The position numbers and the translations under genes are program-made. 35,974 nucleotides of DNA from NCBI GenBank assembly GCA_963976625.1, contig CAXBLA010000031.1:1-35974 (forward strand). The letters are read 5' to 3'. Positions 15,600-24,220 of the stretch are shown in pieces. Numbering within the stretch: the first letter of the stretch is position 1; every line of letters starts with the position of its first letter. Source of the DNA: UBA1924 sp963976625 (GTDB lineage Bacteria > Planctomycetota > Phycisphaerae > Phycisphaerales > UBA1924). The notes beneath the pieces are model-generated. The model saw only the letters and a list, made by a program, of their open reading frames with translations, was not told where the DNA came from and ran no database searches.

Positions 15600-15636
15600 C
15601 TCTCGAATCGAGGTCAGGATCAGGTTATGGCTGGGA

Positions 15637-17340
15637 TCACGGCTCGCAGAAGCACGACGAGCTCACTTCTACATCGCACTTGGAGAAGGCGACTGCGAGG
15701 CGTGGCTCGATGGCCTTGGCTTCTTTGGTTTTCCCTTGCTCGAGCAGGGCGTTGCGGAGCCCGGTGAGGGCCCAGCCGTTCTCGCGGTTCTGTGCCAAAT
15801 CCTCGCGATAGAGACGCTCGGCCTCGGCGTATTGACCGTCGCTCATGAGTAGTGCACCCAATGCGTGACGCACCGGGAGCATCCAGGCCGGGGGTTCGTC
15901 ATAGATCAATGCGTCCTCATGTTTGATGCCCTCGCGCAGAATCGCAAAGGCTTCTTCTCGCCGACCCTCGCGGAAGAGCAGCTCTCCCTGCATCATGGCG
16001 CGGGCGATGGGGAGCACATCATGGACCTGATTATTGAACACATACCATTCGCTGGGCACGAGCTCTACGCGCCGCTCGAACTCTTCCATTTCTTGGCGGG
16101 CCTGCTCGGTGCGGCCGAGCGCTGAGTTCGCGATGGATCGGGCGTACGAATAGGTCGCACGGGACATCAGCCTCCACTCGGGGTAGTCTGATTGTTCAAG
16201 GATCTGCTCCCACTTTCCAAAGCGGATGAGCACATGCAGATTCGTCGCCATGATGCCCTCGATGATCCCGGCGAGCTCGCGCAGGTTCTCCTCGGGGATC
16301 TCGGCTTCGAGCTGCTCGGCGGCCGCGATCGCGGTGGCGAAGTCGCCACTCATCATGCTGGCGAACGCAAGGAAATGAATATTGTGGGCGTAGTAGATCG
16401 AGTAGAACCCCGGAGCGGGGGCTTTGGCGAAGTACGCCTGATCCGCCAAGATCGCGGCTTTGTTGCTGTCGACCGCATCAGGGTATCGCCCGACGCGGAT
16501 AAAGATATGCGAGGGCATGTGCACCAGGTGCCCGGAGCCCGGGACAATACTGGTCAGGCGCTCGGCGGCTGGAATCGCGCGATCAGGATCAGCCGACGCT
16601 TCGACCGCGTGAATATAGAAATGGTTCGCCCCCGGGTGCTGGGGGTACGCCTCCATCACAGCCTCGATCACACTCACCACCTCACTGATGCTTCCCTTGG
16701 GCGAGCCGTCCACATCCCAGTAGTCCCACGCCTGCAGGTTCATCAGCGATTCGGCGTAGAGCGTGGCGACATCGGGGTCATCCGAAAAACGGTTGTACAC
16801 GCCCTGCATCGCATCGGCGTAGGCCTGGTCGAGCCCTGTCCGATCCTCCGGAGCCGGATACTCATAGCGCGCGGTCAGAGCACGGATCAAACCTTGCTCG
16901 ACGGGCGATTCATTGTCGATGCGTTCGATGGCCGACTCGATCGCCTCGCTGGCCCGCTTGGATCGCTGCTCGCTCATGGCAGGATCGTTGATATTGATCC
17001 CCTGGCAGTACGCGATCCCCCACCACGGCATCGCGGCATCAGGATCGGCCTTGGCCGCCATCTCAAACGAGCGCACGGCTTCGTCGTGGTTGAAGCCGTA
17101 CATGAGCTGCATGCCCTGGTTGAACCATCGCTGGGCATCGGACGATGAGGTCGTGATGGCGCGGGTGTAGTTGCCGAAGCCCTCGTACATCTGTGCACCG
17201 CGAGCGGCTTCTGTCGTCTGCGAGGACGAAGCGCAGCCCGGAGCCATCCCGAAGATCAAGATCAGCAATGTGGTGAGGGCGAGATGGCTCAGGCATCGCG
17301 TCGCGAACCCGGTCATAAGAGAGTTGAAAGCGCAGTTCAT
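15637..17340 (-). CDS. TPR-repeat lipoprotein
   Basis: GGAG lies eight bases before the ATG. The 567-residue protein has a lipoprotein signal peptide (LALTTLLILIFGMAPGC), with predicted lipidation at Cys36. Helical TPR-type repeats follow, such as AQRWFNQGMQLMYGFNHDEA (about 70-90) and ALLMSDGQYAEAERLYREDL near the C-terminus. The central segment HPGANHFYIHAVEAS and GSGHLVHMPSHIFIRVGRY is typical of a widespread family of exported TPR proteins with conserved His residues of unknown purpose. It is probably anchored in a membrane facing the periplasm and acts as a scaffold or binding protein. The last residues contain three Cys (KCDVEVSSSCFCEP), which is unusual and could be crosslinked. A - strand terminator follows. 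Confidence 0.87.
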   Translation of the reverse strand: MNCAFNSLMTGFATRCLSHLALTTLLILIFGMAPGCASSSQTTEAARGAQMYEGFGNYTRAITTSSSDAQRWFNQGMQLMYGFNHDEAVRSFEMAAKADPDAAMPWWGIAYCQGININDPAMSEQRSKRASEAIESAIERIDNESPVEQGLIRALTARYEYPAPEDRTGLDQAYADAMQGVYNRFSDDPDVATLYAESLMNLQAWDYWDVDGSPKGSISEVVSVIEAVMEAYPQHPGANHFYIHAVEASADPDRAIPAAERLTSIVPGSGHLVHMPSHIFIRVGRYPDAVDSNKAAILADQAYFAKAPAPGFYSIYYAHNIHFLAFASMMSGDFATAIAAAEQLEAEIPEENLRELAGIIEGIMATNLHVLIRFGKWEQILEQSDYPEWRLMSRATYSYARSIANSALGRTEQARQEMEEFERRVELVPSEWYVFNNQVHDVLPIARAMMQGELLFREGRREEAFAILREGIKHEDALIYDEPPAWMLPVRHALGALLMSDGQYAEAERLYREDLAQNRENGWALTGLRNALLEQGKTKEAKAIEPRLAVAFSKCDVEVSSSCFCEP

Positions 17341-17594
17341 GGCGTAATCTCCGTGATTTTTGGCGGTCTACAGCACACCGACGAGAGCGCTCGGCATGCA
17401 CCATCAGTATGCGTGATCTGCGTACATCGCAGGACACCGGTTTGGACAAAATTCACTGAGTTGATGCAAAATCGTGCCCAGGAGTCGAGAAATCAATATC
17501 AACGCGCTCCCAATAAGCAGGTACAGGCTGTTAAGATCCATCTGTATCCCCGGAACGATTCGGGAGTCGGGGATCGTACATAGGGAGCACTCCA

Positions 17595-18212
17595 TTGGGA
17601 ATCGGCATTATCTTGGGTATCGTGGGCGCGGGCGTGGTTGTCATCTTGGCGCTGATCATGTTCGTGGCGGGCATCTACAACAAGCTGGTGGTCCTAGCCA
17701 ACCGGTACAAGAATGCCTTTGCGCAGATCGAGGTGCAGCTCAAGCGTCGCCATGATCTGATCCCCGCCCTCGTCGAGACGGTCAAGGGCTACATGACCCA
17801 TGAGCGCGAGACGCTCGAAGCGGTGATCAATGCAAGGAATGTCGCCGCGAGCATGCTCAAGGACGCGGCCAAGGACGCGAGCAACCCGGACTCGATGCGT
17901 TCGCTCGCCAATGCCGAGGGCGCACTGGGCGGCGCAGTCGGCGGGCTCTTCGCGGTGATGGAGTCCTACCCGGATCTCAAGGCCGATCGCAACATGCTGG
18001 CCCTGCAAGAAGAGCTGACCTCGACCGAGAACAAGATCGCGTTTAGCCGCCAGGCATACAACGATTCGGTCACCAAGTACAACACCAAGCGCCAGTCGTT
18101 CCCCACGATCGTCATCGCGCCGATGGTCGGGCACGCGAGCGATGCATCCATGCTCGAGTTCGAGGACTCGGCCCAGATCCAATCCGCCCCCGAGATCAAC
18201 ATCCACGACTGA
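17595..18212 (+). CDS. lemA: LemA family protein
   Basis: The start is TTG at 17595, supported by AGGGAG eight bases upstream; no ATG fits the family N-terminus. The 205-residue protein has one N-terminal membrane helix (about 3-27), then YNKLVVLANRYKNAFAQIEV and LKRRHDLIPALVETVKGYM. These are the conserved LemA core, and the rest forms the four-helix bundle (NKIAFSRQAYNDSVTKYN). The C-terminal tail is acidic. LemA proteins are membrane-anchored with an outside N-terminus and are often found next to M48 proteases, as here: the protease starts 29 bases downstream. The pair is probably one operon. Confidence 0.95.
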   Translation: MGIGIILGIVGAGVVVILALIMFVAGIYNKLVVLANRYKNAFAQIEVQLKRRHDLIPALVETVKGYMTHERETLEAVINARNVAASMLKDAAKDASNPDSMRSLANAEGALGGAVGGLFAVMESYPDLKADRNMLALQEELTSTENKIAFSRQAYNDSVTKYNTKRQSFPTIVIAPMVGHASDASMLEFEDSAQIQSAPEINIHD

Positions 18213-18241
18213 GCCCAGCAACCAAGCAACCCAAAGCAACC

Positions 18242-20293
18242 ATGAGCAAGATCAACAAGGAATACCCGACCAGCACCGATGTTAGAACGGAAACCAGCAC
18301 CGGCTCGGCGATGGACTTCTTCGAGCACCAGGACAAGGCCAAAGCCAGCACGCGCAAGTTCTTGATCCTCTACGCCATTACTGTGGGGCTGATCTGTATC
18401 TCGGTGGGGCTGCTGGTCGCGGGGATCGTCTGGGGCAATACCTCGTCGGATCTACCCAGCGGGCGAGCCGTCCCGATGGACACCGTCATTATCGGCGGCG
18501 TGGTCGGCATGCTCGCCACCGCCTTGCTCATCGGGCTCAGCACAGTGTACCGGGTGTCCGAACTCCGCGGCGGCGGAATGGCCGTGGCCCATGCCCTCGG
18601 GGGCACGATCATCAACCCATCGACCCAAGACCCCGACGAACGCCGGGTGCTCAATGTCGTCGAGGAGATGGCGATCGCGTCGGGCGTGCCGGTGCCGCCC
18701 GTGTTCATGATGAGCAAAGAAAACGGGATCAACGCCTTCGCCGCCGGCTACTCGCCCGGCGACGCGGTGATCGGCGTCACCAAGGGCTGCGTGCAGGGGC
18801 TCACCCGCGACGAGCTCCAGGGCGTGATGGCCCACGAGTTCAGCCACATCCTCAACGGCGACATGCGCCTCAACATCCGCATGATGGGCTTCCTCAGCGG
18901 GATCACGATCCTCTCACTCATCGGGATCACGATCGTCCGCACCATGCCCTACACGACCCGGAGAAAATCCGACTCCAACGGCGGCATGGCCCTGATCATC
19001 GCCGGGTTCGTGCTGATGATCCTGGGCTGGGTGGGCACGATGTGCGCCCAGCTCTTGCAGGCCTCGGTCAGCCGACAGCGCGAGTTCCTCGCCGATGCCT
19101 CGGCCGTGCAGTTCACCCGCAACCCCGACGGGATCGCCAACGCCCTGCGCCGAATCGGGGGCGGCGCGACCCGGGCCAAGATCAAGCACCCACGCGCCCA
19201 AGAAACCGGGCACATGTTCTTTGGAAACTCAACCGGGTCGGTGTCGATGGCCAGCTCGCCATTGGCCACGCACCCGCCGCTCAAGGAGCGGATCAAGCGG
19301 ATCGATCCGCAATGGGATGGCACCATGCTCGTGCCGCTGCTCGGGCAGGCTGCACCGAAACCCAAGAAACGACCAACGCCCAGAGAACGCATCGATGCGA
19401 TGGGCATCCCGGGCACTCAGGGCATTCCGGGCATCCCCGGCACTCAAGGCGTCGGCGCGATCCTGCCGTTGCTCGCCCTCTCGGGCATGATGACCCCCGC
19501 GCACATCGACCACGCCCAGAAGCTCATTGTTGAGATCCCTGAGCCGCTCCGCGAAGCCGCCCACGATCCGTTCAGCGGCCGAGCCGTCGTCTACGCCCTG
19601 CTGCTCGATCGCAAAGACGCCGCGGTCCGCCAAGAGCAGCTCAAATCCATCGCCGGCTCGGGCGACGGCGCGATTGCTCGGCTCGTCGAGCAGCTCGCCC
19701 CCGACGCGACCAAGATGGGCGCGCATCTGCGATTACCACTGCTCGACATGACGCTGGGCGCGTTGGCCCAGATGTCCGAACGCCAGCACAGCACTTTCCG
19801 TAAGCAGGTCGATGTGCTGATCAAGATGGATAAGTCCGTCGAGCTCTTCGAGTGGATGACCATGGGCATCCTCACCCGCCACCTCGACGAACGCTTCGGC
19901 ATCGCCAAGCGCAAGCACGTGCAGTATTACTCGCTGGGCAAGCTCGAACGCGAAGTGAGTGTGCTGCTCAGCGCCCTGGCCCACGCGGGCGTGGTGGATA
20001 AGAAAGACCGCCAAGCCGCGAATACCGCCTTTGAGCTCGGTGCCCAGACCATCCACGGCATCCGTTTAGATTTTCTGCCCAACGACCAAGCCGGGCTCGC
20101 CCAGGTCCACGAATCGCTCCACAAGCTGAGCATGTGCTCGAACAAGCTCAAGCGCGAACTACTCAAAGCCGCCGCCCTTGTGTGTGGCAGCGACCAACAG
20201 ATCACCACCGACGAAGCCGAGCTCCTGCGAGCCGTGGCCGATGCGCTCGGCGTGCCGACGCCGCCGTTGATGCCCGGCCAGAAGCTGGTCTGA
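18242..20293 (+). CDS. M48 (HtpX-like) membrane zinc metalloprotease with long C-terminal extension
   Basis: The 683-residue protein has hydrophobic helices at about 40-62 and 78-100, a zinc site VMAHEFSHILNGD (His198, Glu199, His202), two more helices (about 217-235 and 250-272), and third ligand Glu281 in QREFLADASA. This is the HtpX/M48 layout, with the active site at the cytosolic or membrane face. Residues from about 370 are unlike HtpX. There is a short collagen-like run of Gly-x-y triplets (GIPGTQGIPGIPGTQG, about 390-406), then a helical region whose last 60 residues (LLKAAALVCGSDQQITTDEA, then ELLRAVADALGV) resemble a TerB-type domain. No ribosome site is obvious before the ATG. Its pairing with LemA suggests membrane-protein quality control. 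Confidence 0.92.
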   Translation: MSKINKEYPTSTDVRTETSTGSAMDFFEHQDKAKASTRKFLILYAITVGLICISVGLLVAGIVWGNTSSDLPSGRAVPMDTVIIGGVVGMLATALLIGLSTVYRVSELRGGGMAVAHALGGTIINPSTQDPDERRVLNVVEEMAIASGVPVPPVFMMSKENGINAFAAGYSPGDAVIGVTKGCVQGLTRDELQGVMAHEFSHILNGDMRLNIRMMGFLSGITILSLIGITIVRTMPYTTRRKSDSNGGMALIIAGFVLMILGWVGTMCAQLLQASVSRQREFLADASAVQFTRNPDGIANALRRIGGGATRAKIKHPRAQETGHMFFGNSTGSVSMASSPLATHPPLKERIKRIDPQWDGTMLVPLLGQAAPKPKKRPTPRERIDAMGIPGTQGIPGIPGTQGVGAILPLLALSGMMTPAHIDHAQKLIVEIPEPLREAAHDPFSGRAVVYALLLDRKDAAVRQEQLKSIAGSGDGAIARLVEQLAPDATKMGAHLRLPLLDMTLGALAQMSERQHSTFRKQVDVLIKMDKSVELFEWMTMGILTRHLDERFGIAKRKHVQYYSLGKLEREVSVLLSALAHAGVVDKKDRQAANTAFELGAQTIHGIRLDFLPNDQAGLAQVHESLHKLSMCSNKLKRELLKAAALVCGSDQQITTDEAELLRAVADALGVPTPPLMPGQKLV

Positions 20294-20326
20294 TCTGTAG
20301 CCTGAACCATTGATGACAAGCCCAAT

Positions 20327-20355
20327 AAAAAACCCCGCTCGATGAACGGGGCTTT
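20327..20355. terminator. Terminator hairpin between the M48 gene and nusG
   Basis: CCCCG (20333-20337) pairs with CGGGG (20347-20351), extended by A-T pairs past one mismatch, with an A run on the left and CTTT on the right. It can stop the protease operon on the + strand and the nusG transcript on the - strand. Confidence 0.75.
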
Positions 20356-20394
20356 GGTGATCTATTGCTTGATCGAACTCTTTAGCTGTCTCGC

Positions 20395-21099
20395 CTAGCT
20401 GTCTTCGGCCTTGGAGATCTGCCACTCTTCGAGATCGACCGGAGCCTGGCGACCAAAGATCGAGACCAACACCCGCACGATGCCCTTCTCGGGGAAGAGC
20501 TCGTCGACGGTGCCCTCGTAGTTCTCGAAGGCGCCCTCGCGGATCATCACCGCTTCGCCGGGCTCGAAGGAGAGCTTGATGGTCGGCTCATCCTCTGGCT
20601 TGCGCGAGTCGAGGAGCATCTTCTCGGCTTCGTGCATCTCCATCGGGGTCGGGCGGCCGGCGGTGCCGATGAAATCGCCCACGCCGGTGGTTTCCTTGAT
20701 CAGGAAGAAGATGTCCTGAGGAATACGCCCGTCTTCTTCCAGACGCATCTCGACGAAGACATACCCGGCGTAGAGCTTCTCTTCCTTGATCTTGGCCTTG
20801 CCGCCCTTGATCGTTTTGATCTTCTCGGTGGGCACCAAGATGCGCCCGACCAGATGGGTCATGCCCTCGATCTGGATCTTGCGGAGCAGGGTGTTCTGGA
20901 CCGAGTTCTCTTTGTTCGACGCCACGCGGAGCACGAACCAGAGCATCCCGTCCTGAACGAGGGGCTCGTCGTGACCGATCATGCCTTCAATCACCGAGTC
21001 GGGTGTTGCCTGTTCTTCGGCTTGGGCTTCCTGCTCGGCGACCTGCGCGTTGGGCTCGCTGATCGGCGTGTCGTCTGTGTGTGTTGTGTGTTCGTCCAT
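20395..21099 (-). CDS. nusG: Transcription termination/antitermination factor NusG
   Basis: AAGGAG lies eleven bases before the ATG. The 234-residue protein begins with an acidic, Gln/Glu-rich extension of about 50 residues not found in compact NusG proteins. The NGN domain follows (MLWFVLRVASNKENSVQNTL, then VPTEKIKTIKGGKAKIKEEK and LYAGYVFVEM). Next come GDFIGTAGRPTPM and the C-terminal KOW domain (FEPGEAVMIREGAFENYEGT). It binds RNA polymerase and couples it to Rho or the ribosome. It is the last gene of the tuf-secE-nusG block: a terminator follows and rplK, rplA, rplJL and rpoBC, which normally come next, are absent. Confidence 0.96.
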   Translation of the reverse strand: MDEHTTHTDDTPISEPNAQVAEQEAQAEEQATPDSVIEGMIGHDEPLVQDGMLWFVLRVASNKENSVQNTLLRKIQIEGMTHLVGRILVPTEKIKTIKGGKAKIKEEKLYAGYVFVEMRLEEDGRIPQDIFFLIKETTGVGDFIGTAGRPTPMEMHEAEKMLLDSRKPEDEPTIKLSFEPGEAVMIREGAFENYEGTVDELFPEKGIVRVLVSIFGRQAPVDLEEWQISKAEDS

Positions 21100-21185
21100 G
21101 TGAGTGTCGCTCCTTGCAAGCGTGCTCTGACTGATTGTGTGTTGATGGCCAAGGAGCCATAGTGCAGGTGGGGTGCGCGAGCGGC

Positions 21186-21884
21186 TTAGTTCTCGAGGAC
21201 GCCGACCGCCTGGAATATCTGTGAGAAGCCCGAATCGACGATGAACAAGAAGCCCGCGATCAGAAAGGTCGCCACAATCACCACAATCGTTGAGCCCTTG
21301 ACCTCGCGGTAGGTGGTCCAGTTGACTTTTTTCATCTCGCCGTCGGTCGCGATCAGGAACTCCACGGCTTGCTTCTTCATGCCCACAAAGACATAGAGCA
21401 GCAACGCCCCAAGGAGCATCACACCCCCAGCCGCAGCGGACTGGAGATACAGGACCGGAAAAATCGGGGTCGCGGCCGCGTTGCGGACGGTTGCTTTGAG
21501 CTTGGGCGCTTCGCTGGTGCCCGCAAGCACCTGCGCCGTGTCGACCCCTTGATCACGGACTTCGTCGCTCGAAAACGAGCCAACGGTGAGTGTCGCGGTC
21601 GAGTTTTTGCCCGCTTTGTAGTCTTCGACGAGTGCGGTACCAAAGGGCACCGGGACATCGTCGAGCGATCCGGTCTCGTACTTGAGCAGCTCGACGGTGT
21701 CGCCGACGCTGACCTCGCCCTCGACGCTGTTGATCGCCAGCGTCCATGTGCGGGCCGGCAGACGGACGATCCCGGCTTGCCCCCACGCCCAAGCGGCCGC
21801 CGAGATGATCAACACCCCCACGAACGCCGCGGTCATCACGCGCACCCAGTAGCCCTGCCCTTGTTTATAGATACCAAATGCCAT
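21186..21884 (-). CDS. secE: Enlarged preprotein translocase subunit SecE
   Basis: The C-terminal 64 residues are a standard SecE: EFLIATDGEMKKVNWTTYRE, then a membrane helix (VVIVATFLIAGFLFIVD). Ahead of it the protein carries about 168 extra residues: a first helix (about 17-36), a stretch of about 110 residues with beta-like sequence, and a second helix (about 148-168). SecE in most bacteria has 60-130 residues and one or three helices, so the large domain between the first two helices is unusual and may lie outside the membrane. ATG 21884 is preferred over an upstream TTG. A 9-bp stem-loop lies in the leader, between this gene and tRNA-Trp. Confidence 0.9.
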   Translation of the reverse strand: MAFGIYKQGQGYWVRVMTAAFVGVLIISAAAWAWGQAGIVRLPARTWTLAINSVEGEVSVGDTVELLKYETGSLDDVPVPFGTALVEDYKAGKNSTATLTVGSFSSDEVRDQGVDTAQVLAGTSEAPKLKATVRNAAATPIFPVLYLQSAAAGGVMLLGALLLYVFVGMKKQAVEFLIATDGEMKKVNWTTYREVKGSTIVVIVATFLIAGFLFIVDSGFSQIFQAVGVLEN

Positions 21885-21908
21885 AATGAGCAACAACCTC
21901 TCGGCTTA

Positions 21909-21958
21909 GAGCCCGTCCGCCGACCACCAAGCGTGTGCTGGGATCATGCGACGGGCTC
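21909..21958 (-). other. Stem-loop between tRNA-Trp and secE
   Basis: GAGCCCGTC (21909-21917) is the exact reverse complement of GACGGGCTC (21950-21958), a 9-bp GC-rich stem closing a 32-nt loop. It lies between the tRNA 3' end and the secE start and is not followed by a T run. A processing site or a leader structure is likelier than a terminator. Confidence 0.5.
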
Positions 21959-22009
21959 GTTTGCGATCCGATCGGTTATTCAGTTGGAATAGACCGAGCG
22001 GGGAATAAA

Positions 22010-22083
22010 CACGGCAGGAAGGATTCGAACCTACGACCGTTGGATTTGGAATCCAATGCTCTACCAGGCTGAGCTACTGCCGT
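22010..22083 (-). tRNA. trnW: tRNA-Trp (anticodon CCA)
   Basis: The acceptor stem ACGGCAG/CTGCCGT is perfect. The anticodon arm reads TTGGATT-CCA-AATCCAA, and the D and T arms are canonical (GGTTCGAATCC-like T arm). The discriminator base is G, as required for Trp. The 3' CCA is not encoded. Placement between rpmG and secE is the order found in many bacteria. Confidence 0.95.
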
Positions 22084-22120
22084 ATCGAGCACCCTGTTTG
22101 AGGATGCCCGGTGTCTGTGT

Positions 22121-22300
22121 TTACTTACGCTTGATCTTGTGCAGCGTGTGCTTGCGAAGGCGGGGGCAGTACTTGTTGAAGCCCTCCTTGATCCGGTCTT
22201 CGATGCCGCCCTTGATGTTGATCGAGGTACGGTAGTTCAGGTCACCGGATTCGGTGCACTGGAGCCAGACATATTCGCGTGCGACTGATTTCTTTGCCAT
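22121..22300 (-). CDS. rpmG: Ribosomal protein bL33
   Basis: This short 59-residue gene is preceded by a strong Shine-Dalgarno, GAGGAGG, seven bases before the ATG. The protein starts MAKKSVAREYVWLQCTESGD and ends KYCPRLRKHTLHKIKRK, both diagnostic for large-subunit protein bL33. Only two Cys remain (15 and 45), so the paired CxxC zinc ribbon is broken. This is a zinc-independent form, as many bacteria carry. It sits between tuf and tRNA-Trp in the expected order. Confidence 0.95.
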   Translation of the reverse strand: MAKKSVAREYVWLQCTESGDLNYRTSINIKGGIEDRIKEGFNKYCPRLRKHTLHKIKRK

Positions 22301-22374
22301 AATGAAGCCTCCTCGGGCTTGGTACTCTCTGAATCAGCACGCCCACCAGCCTGCTGTTCAGTGATCTTTGTTCC

Positions 22375-22462
22375 GAAAATCGGCCTGACGATTTTCATCA
22401 CCAGGCCGAAAGTTTGTATCTGGGATCGGATGATCAGTTTCGATCACCGGATTTGATCCCAG
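22375..22462 (-). other. Stem-loops in the tuf-rpmG intergenic region
   Basis: Three perfect stems lie in this gap: CTGGGATC/GATCCCAG (22420-22427 with 22455-22462), which encloses a smaller TGATC/GATCA hairpin; GAAAATCG/CGATTTTC (22375-22382 with 22389-22396); and CGGCCTG/CAGGCCG (22381-22387 with 22402-22408). The last two share bases and cannot form together. None ends in a T run. They may mark processing or partial termination after tuf. Confidence 0.5.
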
Positions 22463-22480
22463 CCATAAATCAAGTATCGA

Positions 22481-23701
22481 TTACTCGATGATCTCGGTGA
22501 CGGTACCCGAGCCGATGGTGCGACCACCTTCACGGACCGCGAAGCGGAGACCGTTTTCCATCGCCACTGGCTTATCGCCAAGGTCGATTTCCATGGTCAC
22601 GTTGTCACCGGGCATGCACATTTCTGCCTTCGCGCCGCCGTCGCCGAACAGGTTGAGCACCTGGCCGGTCACATCAGTCGTACGGAAGTAGAACTGAGGC
22701 TTGTAGCCCGCGAAGAATGGGGTGTGACGCCCGCCTTCGTCCTTGTTGAGGACATAGACCTGTCCCTTGAACTTGGTGTGCGGCTTGATCGAGCCTGGCT
22801 TACAGATGACCTGGCCACGGGTGATCATGTTCTTGTCGATGCCGCGGAGGAGTACACCACAGTTATCGCCCGCACGACCTTCGTCGAGGGTCTTCTGGAA
22901 CATTTCAACACCGGTGACGGTGGTGGCCTGGTTTTCCTTCTGGAGACCAACGATCTCGGCTGCGTCGCCGACGCGGACAACGCCACGCTCGACACGGCCG
23001 GTCGCCACGGTACCACGACCCTTGATCGAGAACACGTCTTCGACGGAGATCAGGAATGGCTTGTCATCCTCACGAGCTGGCTCGGGGATGTAGCTATCGA
23101 TCGTGTTGAAGAGCTCGTCGATCGGCGCACAGATGGCGTCGTCGCTTGGGTTCTCGAGTGCGGCCTTGGACTGCCCACGGATGATCGGGGTGTCGTCGCC
23201 GGGGAACTCGTACTTGTCGAGCAGCTCCCTGATTTCCATCTCGACGAGGTCGAGCAGCTCGTCATCGTCAACAAGGTCAACCTTGTTCATGAAGACGACG
23301 ATGTAAGGCACGCCCACCTGGCGAGCGAGCAGCACATGCTCACGGGTCTGAGGCATCGGGCCCGAGTCGGCAGCAACCACGAGGATCGCGCCGTCCATCT
23401 GAGCAGCACCGGTAATCATGTTCTTCACGAAGTCCGCGTGACCCGGGCAGTCCACATGAGCGTAGTGACGGCCTTCTGTTTCGTACTCAACATGTGCCGA
23501 GTGAATCGTCACAGTCTTGTTGGCGTCACGCACAGTACCACCCTTGGTGATTTCTGCGTATGACTTGGCGCCCTGAACAAGACCCTTTGAGTCTGCGCGG
23601 GCCACCATAGCGGCGGTCAGGGTGGATTTACCGTGGTCAATGTGACCGATGGTGCCGACATTCACATGCGGCTTGGTCCGTTCAAAGTTTGCTTTGGCCA
23701 T
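22481..23701 (-). CDS. tuf: Elongation factor Tu
   Basis: The ATG at 23701 gives the family N-terminus MAKANFERTKPHVNVGTIGH and has GAGG eight bases upstream; the frame stays open upstream but those codons are non-coding leader. The protein has 406 residues. GTPase motifs are clear: GHIDHGKST (19-27), DCPGHADF and NKVDLVD. Domains 2 and 3 follow (VFSIKGRGTVATGRVERG, FRTTDVTGQV, ending GSGTVTEIIE). It delivers aminoacyl-tRNA to the ribosome. A 249-bp stretch between tRNA-Thr and the ATG would be its leader if the two are cotranscribed. Confidence 0.98.
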   Translation of the reverse strand: MAKANFERTKPHVNVGTIGHIDHGKSTLTAAMVARADSKGLVQGAKSYAEITKGGTVRDANKTVTIHSAHVEYETEGRHYAHVDCPGHADFVKNMITGAAQMDGAILVVAADSGPMPQTREHVLLARQVGVPYIVVFMNKVDLVDDDELLDLVEMEIRELLDKYEFPGDDTPIIRGQSKAALENPSDDAICAPIDELFNTIDSYIPEPAREDDKPFLISVEDVFSIKGRGTVATGRVERGVVRVGDAAEIVGLQKENQATTVTGVEMFQKTLDEGRAGDNCGVLLRGIDKNMITRGQVICKPGSIKPHTKFKGQVYVLNKDEGGRHTPFFAGYKPQFYFRTTDVTGQVLNLFGDGGAKAEMCMPGDNVTMEIDLGDKPVAMENGLRFAVREGGRTIGSGTVTEIIE

Positions 23702-23950
23702 TGTTCTTACCTCTTGGAGTTCGACTCTTGGGTCTCGACCAGGACTCGGCTCGAAAGCACCGCCCGGCAACACCCTGTTGTTCTTCGCTTCTCGCAATCA
23801 ATGCGATCCGCTCTGTGACTTCAGTCATACTGCAGCTTCAATACTCATGAAGCCCCAACAAACTGTTCTGCCGAGCTGTCCACAGTCGGCGACGATTCGT
23901 TTCAACCCGTCAGCAAAGGCCCGTCAAAGACGAGCCATTGATATTCGGAA

Positions 23951-24022
23951 AGCCGCTGGTGAGATTTGAACTCACGACCTCACCCTTACCAAGGGTGCGC
24001 TCTACCACTGAGCTACAGTGGC
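23951..24022 (-). tRNA. trnT: tRNA-Thr (anticodon GGT)
   Basis: The anticodon arm CACCC-TTGGTAA-GGGTG gives anticodon GGT. The D arm (TAGCTCAGTGGTAGAGC) and T arm (GTGAGTTCAAATCTCAC) are canonical. The acceptor stem GCCACTG/CAGCGGC has one A-C mismatch at the fourth pair. The discriminator is T and CCA is not encoded. It lies ahead of tuf, as Thr, Gly and Tyr tRNAs do in many bacteria. Confidence 0.92.
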
Positions 24023-24087
24023 GACATTCCCGTCCAGAGCATGAATCAGAGCCTGCTCTCACAGACCCAAACCACACGCCCCGGCGT

Positions 24088-24115
24088 AAAAACCGCCCGG
24101 CTGATCACCGAGCGG
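24088..24115 (-). terminator. Terminator-like hairpin on the - strand with no assigned gene
   Basis: CCGC-C-CGG (24093-24100) pairs with CCG-A-GCGG (24108-24115) around a 7-nt loop with one mismatch. On the - strand it is followed by TTTTT. The nearest sequence upstream on that strand is the non-coding gap, so it would end an unidentified transcript or insulate the tRNA-Thr promoter. Confidence 0.45.
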
Positions 24116-24220
24116 GAAAGAATAATACCCCCATGTCCCAGCCGGTCAACCAATTGCCCCAACTGGGTTTGAGAACATTGCAATTCTCGCCCCGGCCTCC
24201 CAATCTCGCCCACCAGATCA

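Noticed and set aside
16192..17148. Long + strand frame opposite the TPR lipoprotein
   Set aside because: Antisense to a gene with lipobox, TPR repeats, ribosome site and terminator.
19400..19460. Collagen-like repeat in the M48 gene as a separate repeat element
   Set aside because: Only five or six Gly-x-y triplets inside a continuous reading frame; a short linker explains it.
22724..23563. Long + strand open frame opposite tuf
   Set aside because: It mirrors the codon pattern of tuf, a highly conserved gene; no start signal or recognisable domain.
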